6,857 nt of DNA from Gammaproteobacteria bacterium (GCA_013372965.1 JABXIR010000118.1:1-6857), one strand, 5' to 3'; shown: positions 1-6,470, counted from the first letter of the stretch. Program-made: numbers and translations. Notes: a model not told the origin generated them from the letters alone.

Positions 1-248
1 GCACAAGCTTTGTCGGCAGCGAGTTTTGACGCTTGGTTTCTCAGCGGGCTGTCTTTCGCTACCGCGACGCAATCATGCAACCAAGCCGCTGGAACGACAA
101 TGTCCAAGTTTGCTTTTTCACTACTCGCCACCATCTTCGCGACGGCGACGACTCGACTAATATGAGCAAAGTCATGAGCGGGGTCTGCGGATTCAATGTC
201 TTTGACAAATTGGATGAGCTGATCTTCGAACTGGCTGTATACAGACAA
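1..248 (-). CDS. HD-domain phosphohydrolase, YedJ-like (partial, C-terminus off the left edge)
   Basis: Reading the minus strand from 248 gives 82 open codons that continue past the window edge. The product has an HD-domain layout like E. coli YedJ. HDFAHISRV at residues 25-33 supplies the first metal-ligand His (H29). VPAAWLHDC at 52-60 supplies the HD pair (H58, D59). It is followed by AKDSPLRNQASKLAA at 65-79, which resembles the conserved stretch after HD in this family. HD proteins of this type are metal-dependent phosphohydrolases, and the substrate of YedJ-like members is not established. The start is taken as TTG at 248. An in-frame TAA lies nine codons upstream, no ATG or GTG intervenes, and a strong Shine-Dalgarno site (AAAAGGA) sits 7 bases before it. 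The third metal-ligand Asp and the C-terminal half are outside the window. It is divergent from the SRPBCC gene at 345. Family assignment is fairly sure, function is not. Confidence 0.85.
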   Translation of the reverse strand, partial: MSVYSQFEDQLIQFVKDIESADPAHDFAHISRVVAVAKMVASSEKANLDIVVPAAWLHDCVAVAKDSPLRNQASKLAADKAC

Positions 249-255
249 CTTAACG

Positions 256-262
256 TCCTTTT
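256..262 (-). promoter_or_regulatory. Ribosome binding site deciding the TTG start of the HD-domain gene
   Basis: On the minus strand AAAAGGA is followed by 7 bases and then TTG at 248. This is near-ideal Shine-Dalgarno spacing. Because the reading frame offers no ATG between the upstream stop and the HD motif, this site is the main argument for a TTG start. An out-of-frame ATG overlaps this site and opens only a 68-codon shadow frame. Confidence 0.65.
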
Positions 263-344
263 CATTGATGACTTAAGAATTTGCGTATGATTGTAACGGT
301 AGATTAGACTCTTTTGATTCCGAGTTTAGAGTAAGGGCAAAAAA

Positions 345-848
345 TTGATACATCGAATCACCGTATTAAGCGTTATTTTTTCCTCGTTCACAGGCTTAGC
401 GCATGCCGAAAGTCCTGAAAAGCACAACAATCGCTTTTTAGTCGACTTTACTCTGTCGCACCATCAGTCAGCGCTAGTATTGTCGCAATGTTTCTCGCAA
501 ATAGGATCGTGGTGGCCAAGTGATCACACCTGGTCTGGTGACGCCTCAAATATGGAAATTGACCTGCGAGAGGGTGGTTTATTTCGCGAACTCGTCGAAG
601 GTAAGTGGGTGACGCATCTCACGGTGAAAGCCGTCGACCTACCCGCAAGCGTTGAATTGTATGGAGGCCTCGGCCCGCTATCGGGAATGGGCGCGACAGG
701 ACCTATGACAATCAACTTCAGCGACGACGAATTGAACGTACGTTATTTAGTGACTGCTGAGCCAATGACCGATCTTTCAGGCATTGACCCAGCGGTTCAA
801 CAAGTGATGCGGATGCAATTTCAGTCGCTTATTGATTATTGCGACTAA
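345..848 (+). CDS. Secreted SRPBCC / AHSA1-like (START-superfamily) protein
   Basis: This encodes 167 residues from a TTG start. AAGGG lies 7 bases upstream, and no alternative ATG or GTG would keep the leader. Residues 1-21 form a Sec signal peptide with a short basic start, a hydrophobic core and an AHA|E cleavage site, so the mature protein should be periplasmic or secreted. The mature part resembles the Hsp90-ATPase-activator-like branch of SRPBCC proteins: IGSWWPSDHTWSGDASN at 53-69, then an acidic/glycine turn (LREGGLF, 74-80), VTHLTV at 89-94 and ELYGGLGPLSGMGATGP at 104-120. These folds bind hydrophobic ligands in a cavity, but no ligand can be read from the sequence. There are two cysteines in the mature chain (C49, C166), so a disulfide is possible. 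It is convergent with the P-II gene with no spacer between the stops. Fold call is good, function unknown. Confidence 0.8.
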   Translation: MIHRITVLSVIFSSFTGLAHAESPEKHNNRFLVDFTLSHHQSALVLSQCFSQIGSWWPSDHTWSGDASNMEIDLREGGLFRELVEGKWVTHLTVKAVDLPASVELYGGLGPLSGMGATGPMTINFSDDELNVRYLVTAEPMTDLSGIDPAVQQVMRMQFQSLIDYCD

Positions 849-1187
849 TTACATCGCCTCTTCACCGGTTTCACCGGTTCGGATTCGAATCACTTCTTCG
901 AGGTTGGTAATCCAAATTTTGCCGTCGCCGATTTTTCCGCTCCCAGCAACCTCGACAATCGTTTCGATGATAGGTTCGACAAGATGGGTTGCAGTGGCGA
1001 TCTCGAGCTTGATCTTCGGCAGGAAGTCAATCACGTATTCAGCGCCACGATAGAGTTCGGTATGGCCTTTTTGACGACCGAAGCCCTTTACTTCCGTCGC
1101 GGTAAGGCCAGTAATACCTCGCTCCGAGAGTGCCTCACGGACGGCGTCGAGTTTATGGGGTTTGATAATGGCGGTGACTAATTTCAT
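849..1187 (-). CDS. glnB: P-II family nitrogen regulatory protein (GlnB/GlnK)
   Basis: This encodes 112 residues, the standard P-II length. P-II trimers sense 2-oxoglutarate, ATP/ADP and, through uridylylation, glutamine. They then control targets such as GlnE, NtrB and AmtB in the cytoplasm. Visible signatures are TEVKGFGRQKGHTELYRGAEY at 31-51, with the T-loop uridylylation tyrosine Y51, and the C-terminal signature GSGKIGDGKI near 82-91 followed by RIRTGETGE. The opening MKLVTAIIKP resembles GlnK, whereas D54 resembles E. coli GlnB, so the paralogue cannot be settled. Pseudomonas GlnK shows the same mixture. Position 11 is His where Phe is usual (KPHKL). No amtB or glnD is adjacent, so this copy stands alone. 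A modest GAGAT site lies 7 bases before the ATG. I saw no convincing sigma-54 (-24/-12) promoter upstream. Confidence 0.95.
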   Translation of the reverse strand: MKLVTAIIKPHKLDAVREALSERGITGLTATEVKGFGRQKGHTELYRGAEYVIDFLPKIKLEIATATHLVEPIIETIVEVAGSGKIGDGKIWITNLEEVIRIRTGETGEEAM

Positions 1188-1207
1188 GGTAACTATCTCG
1201 ATGAATA

Positions 1208-1236
1208 TTGACCTGTATTACCGCAAAACATATCAG
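1208..1236 (+). promoter_or_regulatory. Candidate sigma70-type promoter for the diguanylate cyclase
   Basis: TTGACC at 1208-1213 and TATCAG at 1231-1236 are separated by exactly 17 bases, matching 5/6 and 4/6 of the consensus boxes. It would give a leader of about 100 bases before the ATG at 1343. A second candidate in the same gap is TTTACA (1277-1282) with 16 bases to TAATGT (1299-1304). The 155-base gap must also hold the divergent P-II promoter on the other strand, for which I see no clear match. Assignment is by eye only. Confidence 0.35.
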
Positions 1237-1342
1237 ACAGACACGCGAAAGCCAACGTCTGTTTAAATTGTGCGCATTTACATTGTTCAGAGCACGTCTA
1301 ATGTGGTTTCATAGAGAAAAATGCGGATGGAATCGCACTATA

Positions 1343-3322
1343 ATGAAAAAATTCTCCTTTTCGGTATCAATCTTGTGTTTGGTTGCTTTGGCTTCGTTGT
1401 CGGCGAAAGCCGATCCCCGCGAGCTGCCAGCCTGGTACCCCGAAACCGCTAGTCAACTTATTGAAGAGCTCGGCGACGACAAGGAACGTCTGTTGCAAGA
1501 GTCCAATTTATATCCTGTTGATATTCAAACGTTTGTCGCAAACTACGTCGCCGAAAACTATTCGCTCGAAGGGCGATTCGCCGAGGCATCTGCAGTGCTC
1601 AACTCCCTGGCCGATCAAAAAGACTCGATGGGGAATACGGCTCAGGTCGATTGGCTGCTAAATATTGGGTCGGTATTGGGTATATTAAATCCAGAGTCGG
1701 TCGCTGGCTGTAAGTCGTTAGATGAGGCGATGTCGAAAGTCGATGCTGAATCCACGCCGCGGCTGTATATTACCGCCGTCTCGACCTTCGTACCTTGTAT
1801 TGCGAGTGATTACTCAAGACGTGCGGAGCTGTTCAGTTTGCTGGGCGATGCGATCCGAGTTGCCGACCAAGTGGATGTTGACGCGACGACTAATATTCTA
1901 CTTCTTGGTGCACTGGCTGATGCCTACATTGCGAGTGATCGCATGGAACCGGCAATGCGATCGATTGATCAGGCATATTCGTTGGCTCGGGAGCTAAATA
2001 TCCCGGTAGAGATGTTTAACATCCAATTCAATAAGGCCTTGGCTGGGTTCTTTGCGAGAGATTCGAGTGTTATGAAACTTGCGATCAGCGAACTCGAGTC
2101 AATTATGTCGGCAGGAAGCTCGGTTGGTGATGGCGACTTTTTTATCAGCTACCTTCGCGGCTTAATGTACTCCCCACTGTTGTTGAATGATGTACAGCAA
2201 TCGGTCGAAAACCTCGAACGAGCAGTGGCGCTTGCGGATACCACCGAAGAGACCTTCTTTGCCACCGACGCTTCGGTTACGTTGTTGATTGTGTACCTGT
2301 ATCAGGGTGAGTTCGACTTGGCAGATGCGCTAGAGGCCCAGATTGTGGATGAGTGGGGCGATGCTTCACTCAGCTACGATCCGTATGTACAAATTGCCAT
2401 GGCGAGTCGAAATGGCGACCCCCGTCATGCGATCAACTATGCAACTGCGCTGGATAATTACTACATCAATCGAAGTGTTGAATTGGCACGATTTGCGCAA
2501 ATTGATCGTGAGGCTGGGGAACAATCTTGGGTTGGAGAGGCCTATCAAGCGGAAATCGCTCGACAGCAGCTTGAAATCGAACGACTGAATGCTCAGCGTG
2601 TTCAAACAGAGAACGAAATTATGCATACCCGACAGAGGGTGGGATACGTGGTGACTGTTGTCCTTGTTCTGCTAGTTTTGTACTTACTGTTTTCAAGAAA
2701 TCAGTTCCGAAGGCTGTCACTAACCGATACCCTGACGGGGCTTGCGAATCGAAGAAAGGCTTACTTCAAACTTGAGGAAGCTATTGCTGCGTCTCAGGAA
2801 GGACGAATCAATTCGGCTGAACATGAAGGTGTCGGGGTGATATTACTCGATGTTGATTACTTTAAAACCATTAATGATTGCTTTGGTCACGACTACGGTG
2901 ATCGAGTGCTTCGAGAAGTAGCTAAACTGATTTCTCGCGCAGTTCACGGTTCCGAGACGGCCGCTCGTTTTGGTGGCGAGGAATTCATCGTAGTTTTACC
3001 TCAAACTACTTTAAGCAAAACACGTGAAACCGCTGAGCGTATTAGAATGTGCGTCGAGAACCACGTTTTTGATTTGCCTGAGCGCACGTTTATTACCATT
3101 AGCGCGGGCGTTCATGTCGAGACCCCAATAGAAGTGAAGACAACGTCTGATGAAATTACCAAAGCTGCAGATATGGCTCTGTACATGGCGAAGTCTTCAG
3201 GGCGTAATTGCGTTGTTTCTAGCGAGCGTTTAGACGAAGAGATGCTTCAGACTGAGCTTGAATTGCAAGGGACAAAAAAAGAGCGCGCTCATCGTGAGCG
3301 CGCTCGGGTCCAAAGCTTTTAA
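1343..3322 (+). CDS. Membrane diguanylate cyclase with periplasmic TPR-like sensor (GGDEF)
   Basis: This encodes 659 residues. A GGDEF domain makes cyclic di-GMP from two GTP in the cytoplasm. Domain order: signal peptide 1-23 (AKA|D); periplasmic alpha-helical region about 24-400 with TPR-like helical pairs (for example 70-90, 181-217, 310-335); coiled coil about 402-432 (EIARQQLEIERLNAQR); one membrane helix 433-451; GGDEF domain about 455-625. The catalytic domain has LTDTLTGLANRR (460-471), DVDYFKTIND (503-512) with the metal Asp and nucleotide contacts, and GGEEF at 544-548, so it should be active. The inhibitory RxxD motif is replaced by HGSE at 535-538. The start was chosen at 1343 because it begins the signal peptide; the frame extends upstream to a TTG at 1208, but that adds a non-signal leader. 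The ribosome site is weak. The last residues (ERAHRERAR, 647-655) are encoded by the terminator of convergent sppA. The sensed ligand is unknown. Confidence 0.92.
   Translation: MKKFSFSVSILCLVALASLSAKADPRELPAWYPETASQLIEELGDDKERLLQESNLYPVDIQTFVANYVAENYSLEGRFAEASAVLNSLADQKDSMGNTAQVDWLLNIGSVLGILNPESVAGCKSLDEAMSKVDAESTPRLYITAVSTFVPCIASDYSRRAELFSLLGDAIRVADQVDVDATTNILLLGALADAYIASDRMEPAMRSIDQAYSLARELNIPVEMFNIQFNKALAGFFARDSSVMKLAISELESIMSAGSSVGDGDFFISYLRGLMYSPLLLNDVQQSVENLERAVALADTTEETFFATDASVTLLIVYLYQGEFDLADALEAQIVDEWGDASLSYDPYVQIAMASRNGDPRHAINYATALDNYYINRSVELARFAQIDREAGEQSWVGEAYQAEIARQQLEIERLNAQRVQTENEIMHTRQRVGYVVTVVLVLLVLYLLFSRNQFRRLSLTDTLTGLANRRKAYFKLEEAIAASQEGRINSAEHEGVGVILLDVDYFKTINDCFGHDYGDRVLREVAKLISRAVHGSETAARFGGEEFIVVLPQTTLSKTRETAERIRMCVENHVFDLPERTFITISAGVHVETPIEVKTTSDEITKAADMALYMAKSSGRNCVVSSERLDEEMLQTELELQGTKKERAHRERARVQSF
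3274..3305 (-). terminator. Intrinsic terminator of the arsC-wrbA-DUF2069-sppA operon, inside the cyclase gene
   Basis: Two identical arms, GAGCGCGCTC at 3281-3290 and 3296-3305, flank a 5-base loop. Each arm is its own reverse complement, so they pair as a perfect 10-bp GC-rich stem. On the minus strand the stem is followed immediately by seven T (plus-strand A run 3274-3280), the classic Rho-independent layout. It lies 26 bases beyond the sppA stop. On the plus strand no T run follows the stem, so it should act mainly on the sppA side. It overlaps the last 17 codons of the diguanylate cyclase. Confidence 0.88.
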
Positions 3323-3331
3323 AAGATCGCC

Positions 3332-5146
3332 TTAGTTAACGACGATATCGCAGCGATCACATGTCGCATAGATGTGACGAGGATCGTTTAGGTTACGAAG
3401 TTTGACGAGTTCACGCTCGAGGCTTCGCATCATAATCGCGTCCAGTGTTTGGCTCGGCGCGTCTGAGAAAAGCTGTGACTTATTGGTAAACGAGGTGAGG
3501 AACTCTTCAAAAGGTGTCGGAGCCTTCTCCACAAAGTTCACCTCAAACTCACCAATTTTGGCCAGCTCGGCGGCTTTATTGACCGCGCTGGTTAAGTCGC
3601 CGAATTCATCCACTAAACCGAGCTCTAGCGCACTTGCGCCCGACCACACTCGGCCCTGAGCAATCTCGTGAACGGCTTCTGTTGTCGAGTCTCTGCCTTC
3701 GGCAACGATGGTCAAGAATCGATCGTATACTTCTTCGACGCCCAGCTGAATGGTTCGCGCAGTAGGTTCACTTAACCCGTTCAATGGGTCGAAGCCACCG
3801 GCCATCGGGGTGGTTGCAACGCCATCTGAATAAATGCTGTATTCGCCCGCTAAACGTTCGAAGGTCGGCACCATGCCGAATACGCCGATTGAACCCGTAA
3901 TCGTTTGTGGGTTGGCGAAGATGTAATCAGCACTAGTGGAGATCCAATATCCACCCGAGGCTGCCAAGCCGCCCATCGAAATGACCACCGGCAAGCCTTG
4001 CTCTTTGGCCGCAAGGAGTTCTTCACGAATTCGCTCGGAAGCCGTTGCTGAGCCGCCAGGAGAATTAACGCGCATCACAATTGCCGAAACAGACTCATCT
4101 TCGCGAGCCTGTTTGATGAGCTCTGCGGTTGAATCACCACCGATGACACCGCGCGGTTGAGACCCATCGGCGATCTCGCCTGATGCAACGACCACGGCGA
4201 TTGTACGTTCGGCTGGAGTGTTGAGAAGTGCCTCGCCTTCAATTTGAGCAACGTAATCGCGCCAGCTTACGCCAGGCGTATCATCTTCGTCTTGCGCAAA
4301 TTCCTTAACGCGTTCGAGACGGTTCGATGCTGACATCGCTTGATCTGCTAAACCTTCACCAATTGCCAGATCGGCTGAGTTGCCATTGTAGGCAGACAGT
4401 GTGTCTGGGTAGTGATCAAGCATGGCTGAGATTGAACCAGGGCTTAGGTTACGATTGCGCTCGACGACTTGGACGTAGCTTGTCCACAAGTTGCCGATCA
4501 AGGTTTCGGAATTTTCGCGAGCAGCAGGGGACATCCCTCGCTCGATGAAAGGCTCAACTGCCGACTTGTACTTTCCTACTTTAAATACGTGGACGTCGAC
4601 TCCGAATCGCTCGAGGAACTCGCCGAAGTAGGGGCGGAAACTTGCGATTCCACTGATCTCTACGCCACCCATTGGCGCGACGAGAATTTCATCGGCGAAC
4701 GAAGCCAAGTAATAGCTGCCTTGGGAGTAGTATCCAGCCGAGGCGAGGATGGGTTTTCCGCTGGCTTTGAAACGATCGAGTGCTTGGCCGATTTCATCGA
4801 GAGACGCAAAGCTGGCACCCATGAGGCCGCCTGGCAAAATCACCATACGGCTAACGCGTTCGTCTTCGGCAGCTGCATCGATCGCTTTGACCAGATCAAA
4901 CAACAGGATTTCCTGCGGCTTGTCGTCTTGAACGGCATCGAGAACCGAGTTATTAAAGGTCGTTTGCTCGACGACAAGGCCGTTAAGTGAAATTAGCAAG
5001 GTGTCGTCTTCAACGACGACCTCGCGAGCTTCATCTTTCGCTGAAGCCGCGAAGAAAATTATGAGAAAGCCGAAGAAGAGAACATTTAATATCGCGATGC
5101 GCGTGTAGTTAAATATCTTTCCTAATATGGCAAAGAAGTCCTTCAT
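3332..5146 (-). CDS. sppA: Signal peptide peptidase SppA, 67K type
   Basis: This encodes 604 residues, close to the 618 of E. coli SppA, with the long two-domain form. SppA is an inner-membrane serine protease with a Ser/Lys dyad facing the periplasm, and it degrades signal peptides left after leader peptidase. An N-terminal anchor helix spans about 15-36. The N-terminal domain carries the general-base lysine in GKYKSAVEPF (K194). The C-terminal domain carries the nucleophile in SMGGLAASGGYWIS (S397), preceded by RVNSPGGSATASE (359-371) and followed by TGSIGVFG (417-424). Both catalytic residues are therefore present. The C-terminus ends in a CxxC (C596, C599), a feature I believe recurs in long SppA proteins. 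The ATG overlaps the stop of the DUF2069 gene (ATGA), and AAAGGA sits 6 bases upstream inside that gene. It is last in the operon and is followed by the intrinsic terminator at 3274-3305. Confidence 0.96.
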   Translation of the reverse strand: MKDFFAILGKIFNYTRIAILNVLFFGFLIIFFAASAKDEAREVVVEDDTLLISLNGLVVEQTTFNNSVLDAVQDDKPQEILLFDLVKAIDAAAEDERVSRMVILPGGLMGASFASLDEIGQALDRFKASGKPILASAGYYSQGSYYLASFADEILVAPMGGVEISGIASFRPYFGEFLERFGVDVHVFKVGKYKSAVEPFIERGMSPAARENSETLIGNLWTSYVQVVERNRNLSPGSISAMLDHYPDTLSAYNGNSADLAIGEGLADQAMSASNRLERVKEFAQDEDDTPGVSWRDYVAQIEGEALLNTPAERTIAVVVASGEIADGSQPRGVIGGDSTAELIKQAREDESVSAIVMRVNSPGGSATASERIREELLAAKEQGLPVVISMGGLAASGGYWISTSADYIFANPQTITGSIGVFGMVPTFERLAGEYSIYSDGVATTPMAGGFDPLNGLSEPTARTIQLGVEEVYDRFLTIVAEGRDSTTEAVHEIAQGRVWSGASALELGLVDEFGDLTSAVNKAAELAKIGEFEVNFVEKAPTPFEEFLTSFTNKSQLFSDAPSQTLDAIMMRSLERELVKLRNLNDPRHIYATCDRCDIVVN

Positions 5147-5517
5147 TCTGAATCCTTTGAAACGTCATTGTTATGGAATTGTTTTGAGAGATAGCGTGAT
5201 CTGAACATAGCCACGATAAACAGCATTGACGCGGCCGCCAGAGCAACGAAATCCCAGAGAGTGCGATTAGGCGAAAAAGCGCCCAGTGTGGCCCCCACAA
5301 AGTAGCCCAGTAAAAGAAAACACAGCCAAATCAGTAGGCGTGGCGATGGCTTTCGAATAATGCCTATCAATAGTAGCAAGGGAGCGGTTCTAAATACCAC
5401 CACTACCCACTGGGTATTTGCCGATAACTCACTGGCTAACGTATCCAGTACTTGTGATAGTAACAGCACGCTGTAAAGCGCAATCATGAGATGTCGATTA
5501 ACGAGCAAGTTCATCAT
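5143..5517 (-). CDS. DUF2069 family small integral membrane protein
   Basis: This encodes 124 residues with four predicted membrane helices at about 10-28, 37-54, 60-79 and 88-105. A charged C-terminal tail (SRYLSKQF onward) follows. The pattern PLLLLIGIIRKPSPRLLIW then LLLGYFVGATLGAFSP resembles DUF2069, an uncharacterised proteobacterial membrane family that I recall next to wrbA in Pseudomonas. No catalytic motif is visible and the function is unknown. The start could be either of two consecutive ATG codons (5517 or 5514). The first overlaps the wrbA stop by four bases. The ribosome site is weak, which fits translational coupling to wrbA. Its own stop overlaps the sppA start in the same way. 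Placement between a quinone reductase and a membrane peptidase suggests an envelope role, but that is only inference. Confidence 0.82.
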   Translation of the reverse strand: MMNLLVNRHLMIALYSVLLLSQVLDTLASELSANTQWVVVVFRTAPLLLLIGIIRKPSPRLLIWLCFLLLGYFVGATLGAFSPNRTLWDFVALAAASMLFIVAMFRSRYLSKQFHNNDVSKDSE

Positions 5518-6107
5518 AGGAGTTTTCTCGCGGTGTGTGCTAAGCGTTGACCGAGCGCGATGGCGAGGTCATGCTCTTCGTAGCTCAGTACGTTACTGGC
5601 ATTCGAACCAGCGACATGCGAAGCCCCATAGGGTGTGCCACCGCTTCGAGTCTCGCTCAGTGCCGCTTCACTGTAGGGAATTCCCAGCAGCATCATTCCG
5701 TGGTGAAAGAGTGGGGTCATCATGGATAGCAAGGTAGATTCCTGACCACCGTGCATCGATGCGGAACTGGTAAATACGACCGCGGGCTTACCAATCAGAG
5801 CGCCACTCATCCAAAGGTCCGATGTGCCATCGATGAAATGCTTTAACGCGCTTGCCATATTCCCGAATCGGGTAGGACTCCCCAAAGCCAAACCCGAGCA
5901 CTCAGCGAGATCTTGATCTGTACAGTACAAGTCTCCTTCGTTGGGAATGCGTTCGATCGTTTGCTCCGAATCGGGAGAAACAGAAGGAACGGTGCGAATC
6001 CGAGCCTCCATGCCGGACTTTTCGATGCCCAATGCGATGGATTCCGCGAGCGCTTTGACGGAGCCGTTGGTTGAGTAATAGAGCACCAAAACGTACGGCT
6101 GACTCAT
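5514..6107 (-). CDS. wrbA: NAD(P)H:quinone oxidoreductase WrbA (flavodoxin-like)
   Basis: This encodes 197 residues, the usual WrbA length. WrbA is a cytosolic FMN protein that reduces quinones by two electrons with NAD(P)H, avoiding semiquinone formation. Visible features are the FMN phosphate loop YYSTNGSVKALA (10-21), the flavin-ring loop GSPTRFGNMASALKHFID (76-93), TSSASMHGGQE (113-123), HHGM with a conserved His near the isoalloxazine (135-138), and GGTPYGASHVAG (156-167). Together these separate WrbA from plain flavodoxins. GGAG lies 8 bases before the ATG, within the end of arsC, and the ATG overlaps the arsC stop (ATGA). It is second in the operon, between arsC and DUF2069, an order I recall from Pseudomonas. 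Confidence 0.95.
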   Translation of the reverse strand: MSQPYVLVLYYSTNGSVKALAESIALGIEKSGMEARIRTVPSVSPDSEQTIERIPNEGDLYCTDQDLAECSGLALGSPTRFGNMASALKHFIDGTSDLWMSGALIGKPAVVFTSSASMHGGQESTLLSMMTPLFHHGMMLLGIPYSEAALSETRSGGTPYGASHVAGSNASNVLSYEEHDLAIALGQRLAHTARKLL

Positions 6108-6448
6108 TTGAATAGCTCCAAGACGTTTTCGGGTGGTCGACCGATCGCCGCTCTATTGTTGTGAACGACCACGGGTCGCTCGAGGAGCTTAGGGTAATTG
6201 GCAATGGCTTCGACGATCGCTTCACGAGTTGACGACTTGGTTAATCCAGCCTCCTTGAACTCAGCCTCTTTGACTCGAACGAGTTGAATGGCGTCGATAT
6301 CGAGTTGATCGATTAAGGTATTAATCTCTGTTTGGCTAAGCGGAGTTTTTAAATATTCAACAACGGTTGGTTCAATATCGTTGTTATGCAAGAGCTCGAG
6401 CGTTAAACGAGATTTTGAGCATCTTGGATTGTGGTATATGGTTGTCAT
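6104..6448 (-). CDS. arsC: ArsC/YfgD-family arsenate reductase-like protein (glutaredoxin-dependent type)
   Basis: This encodes 114 residues with a thioredoxin-like ArsC fold. Arsenate reductases of this type use one N-terminal cysteine plus glutathione/glutaredoxin to reduce arsenate to arsenite. The catalytic motif YHNPRCSKSR puts the nucleophile at C10. Three arginines, R58, R91 (in ERPVVVHNN) and R104 (in IGRPPE), fall at spacings matching the anion-binding arginines 60, 94 and 107 of plasmid R773 ArsC. The NPRCSKSR form is that of the chromosomal YfgD branch, whose true substrate is less certain. No arsR or arsB efflux gene is nearby, so a dedicated arsenic-resistance role is doubtful. 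It is first in the arsC-wrbA-DUF2069-sppA operon. Its ATG is only 22 bases from the divergent yihY start, so its promoter probably lies inside yihY. The ribosome site is weak. Confidence 0.9.
   Translation of the reverse strand: MTTIYHNPRCSKSRLTLELLHNNDIEPTVVEYLKTPLSQTEINTLIDQLDIDAIQLVRVKEAEFKEAGLTKSSTREAIVEAIANYPKLLERPVVVHNNRAAIGRPPENVLELFK
6432..6440 (+). promoter_or_regulatory. Possible extended -10 for yihY, within arsC coding sequence
   Basis: TGGTATATG on the plus strand resembles an extended -10 (TGn followed by TATATG), 30 bases before the yihY ATG. No convincing -35 is present. It is listed because the 22-base divergent gap cannot hold two promoters, so one must lie in arsC or further away. 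Confidence 0.2.
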
Positions 6449-6470
6449 AGTAAACGTCTTTTAAATTGCT

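Noticed and set aside
33..290. Plus-strand open frame of 85 codons at the left edge
   Set aside because: It lies opposite the HD-domain gene, has no recognisable motif, and the minus-strand frame explains the sequence with conserved HD motifs.
1230..1260. Possible sigma-54 promoter for the P-II gene (TTGGC on the minus strand)
   Set aside because: The GC expected 10 bases after the GG is absent (TC instead), so the -24/-12 pattern fails.
1208..1342. Upstream extension of the diguanylate cyclase from TTG at 1208
   Set aside because: The added 45 residues are not protein-like and would bury the signal peptide. ATG 1343 starts a clean Sec leader.
1339..1344. Perfect TATAAT on the plus strand
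   Set aside because: It overlaps the cyclase start codon itself, so a transcript from it could not encode the full protein. No -35 box is present at 16-18 bases upstream.
3357..3377. Inverted repeat TCACAT...ATGTGA near the 3' end of sppA
   Set aside because: The 6-bp stem with a 9-base loop lies wholly within coding sequence with no T run. It is weaker than the terminator at 3274-3305 and probably chance.
4469..4990. Plus-strand open frame of 173 codons inside sppA
   Set aside because: It is fully antisense to a well-conserved part of sppA and shows no family resemblance, so it is a codon-bias shadow.
5902..6225. Minus-strand open frame of 107 codons spanning arsC and wrbA
   Set aside because: It is out of frame with both well-recognised genes and is a shadow.
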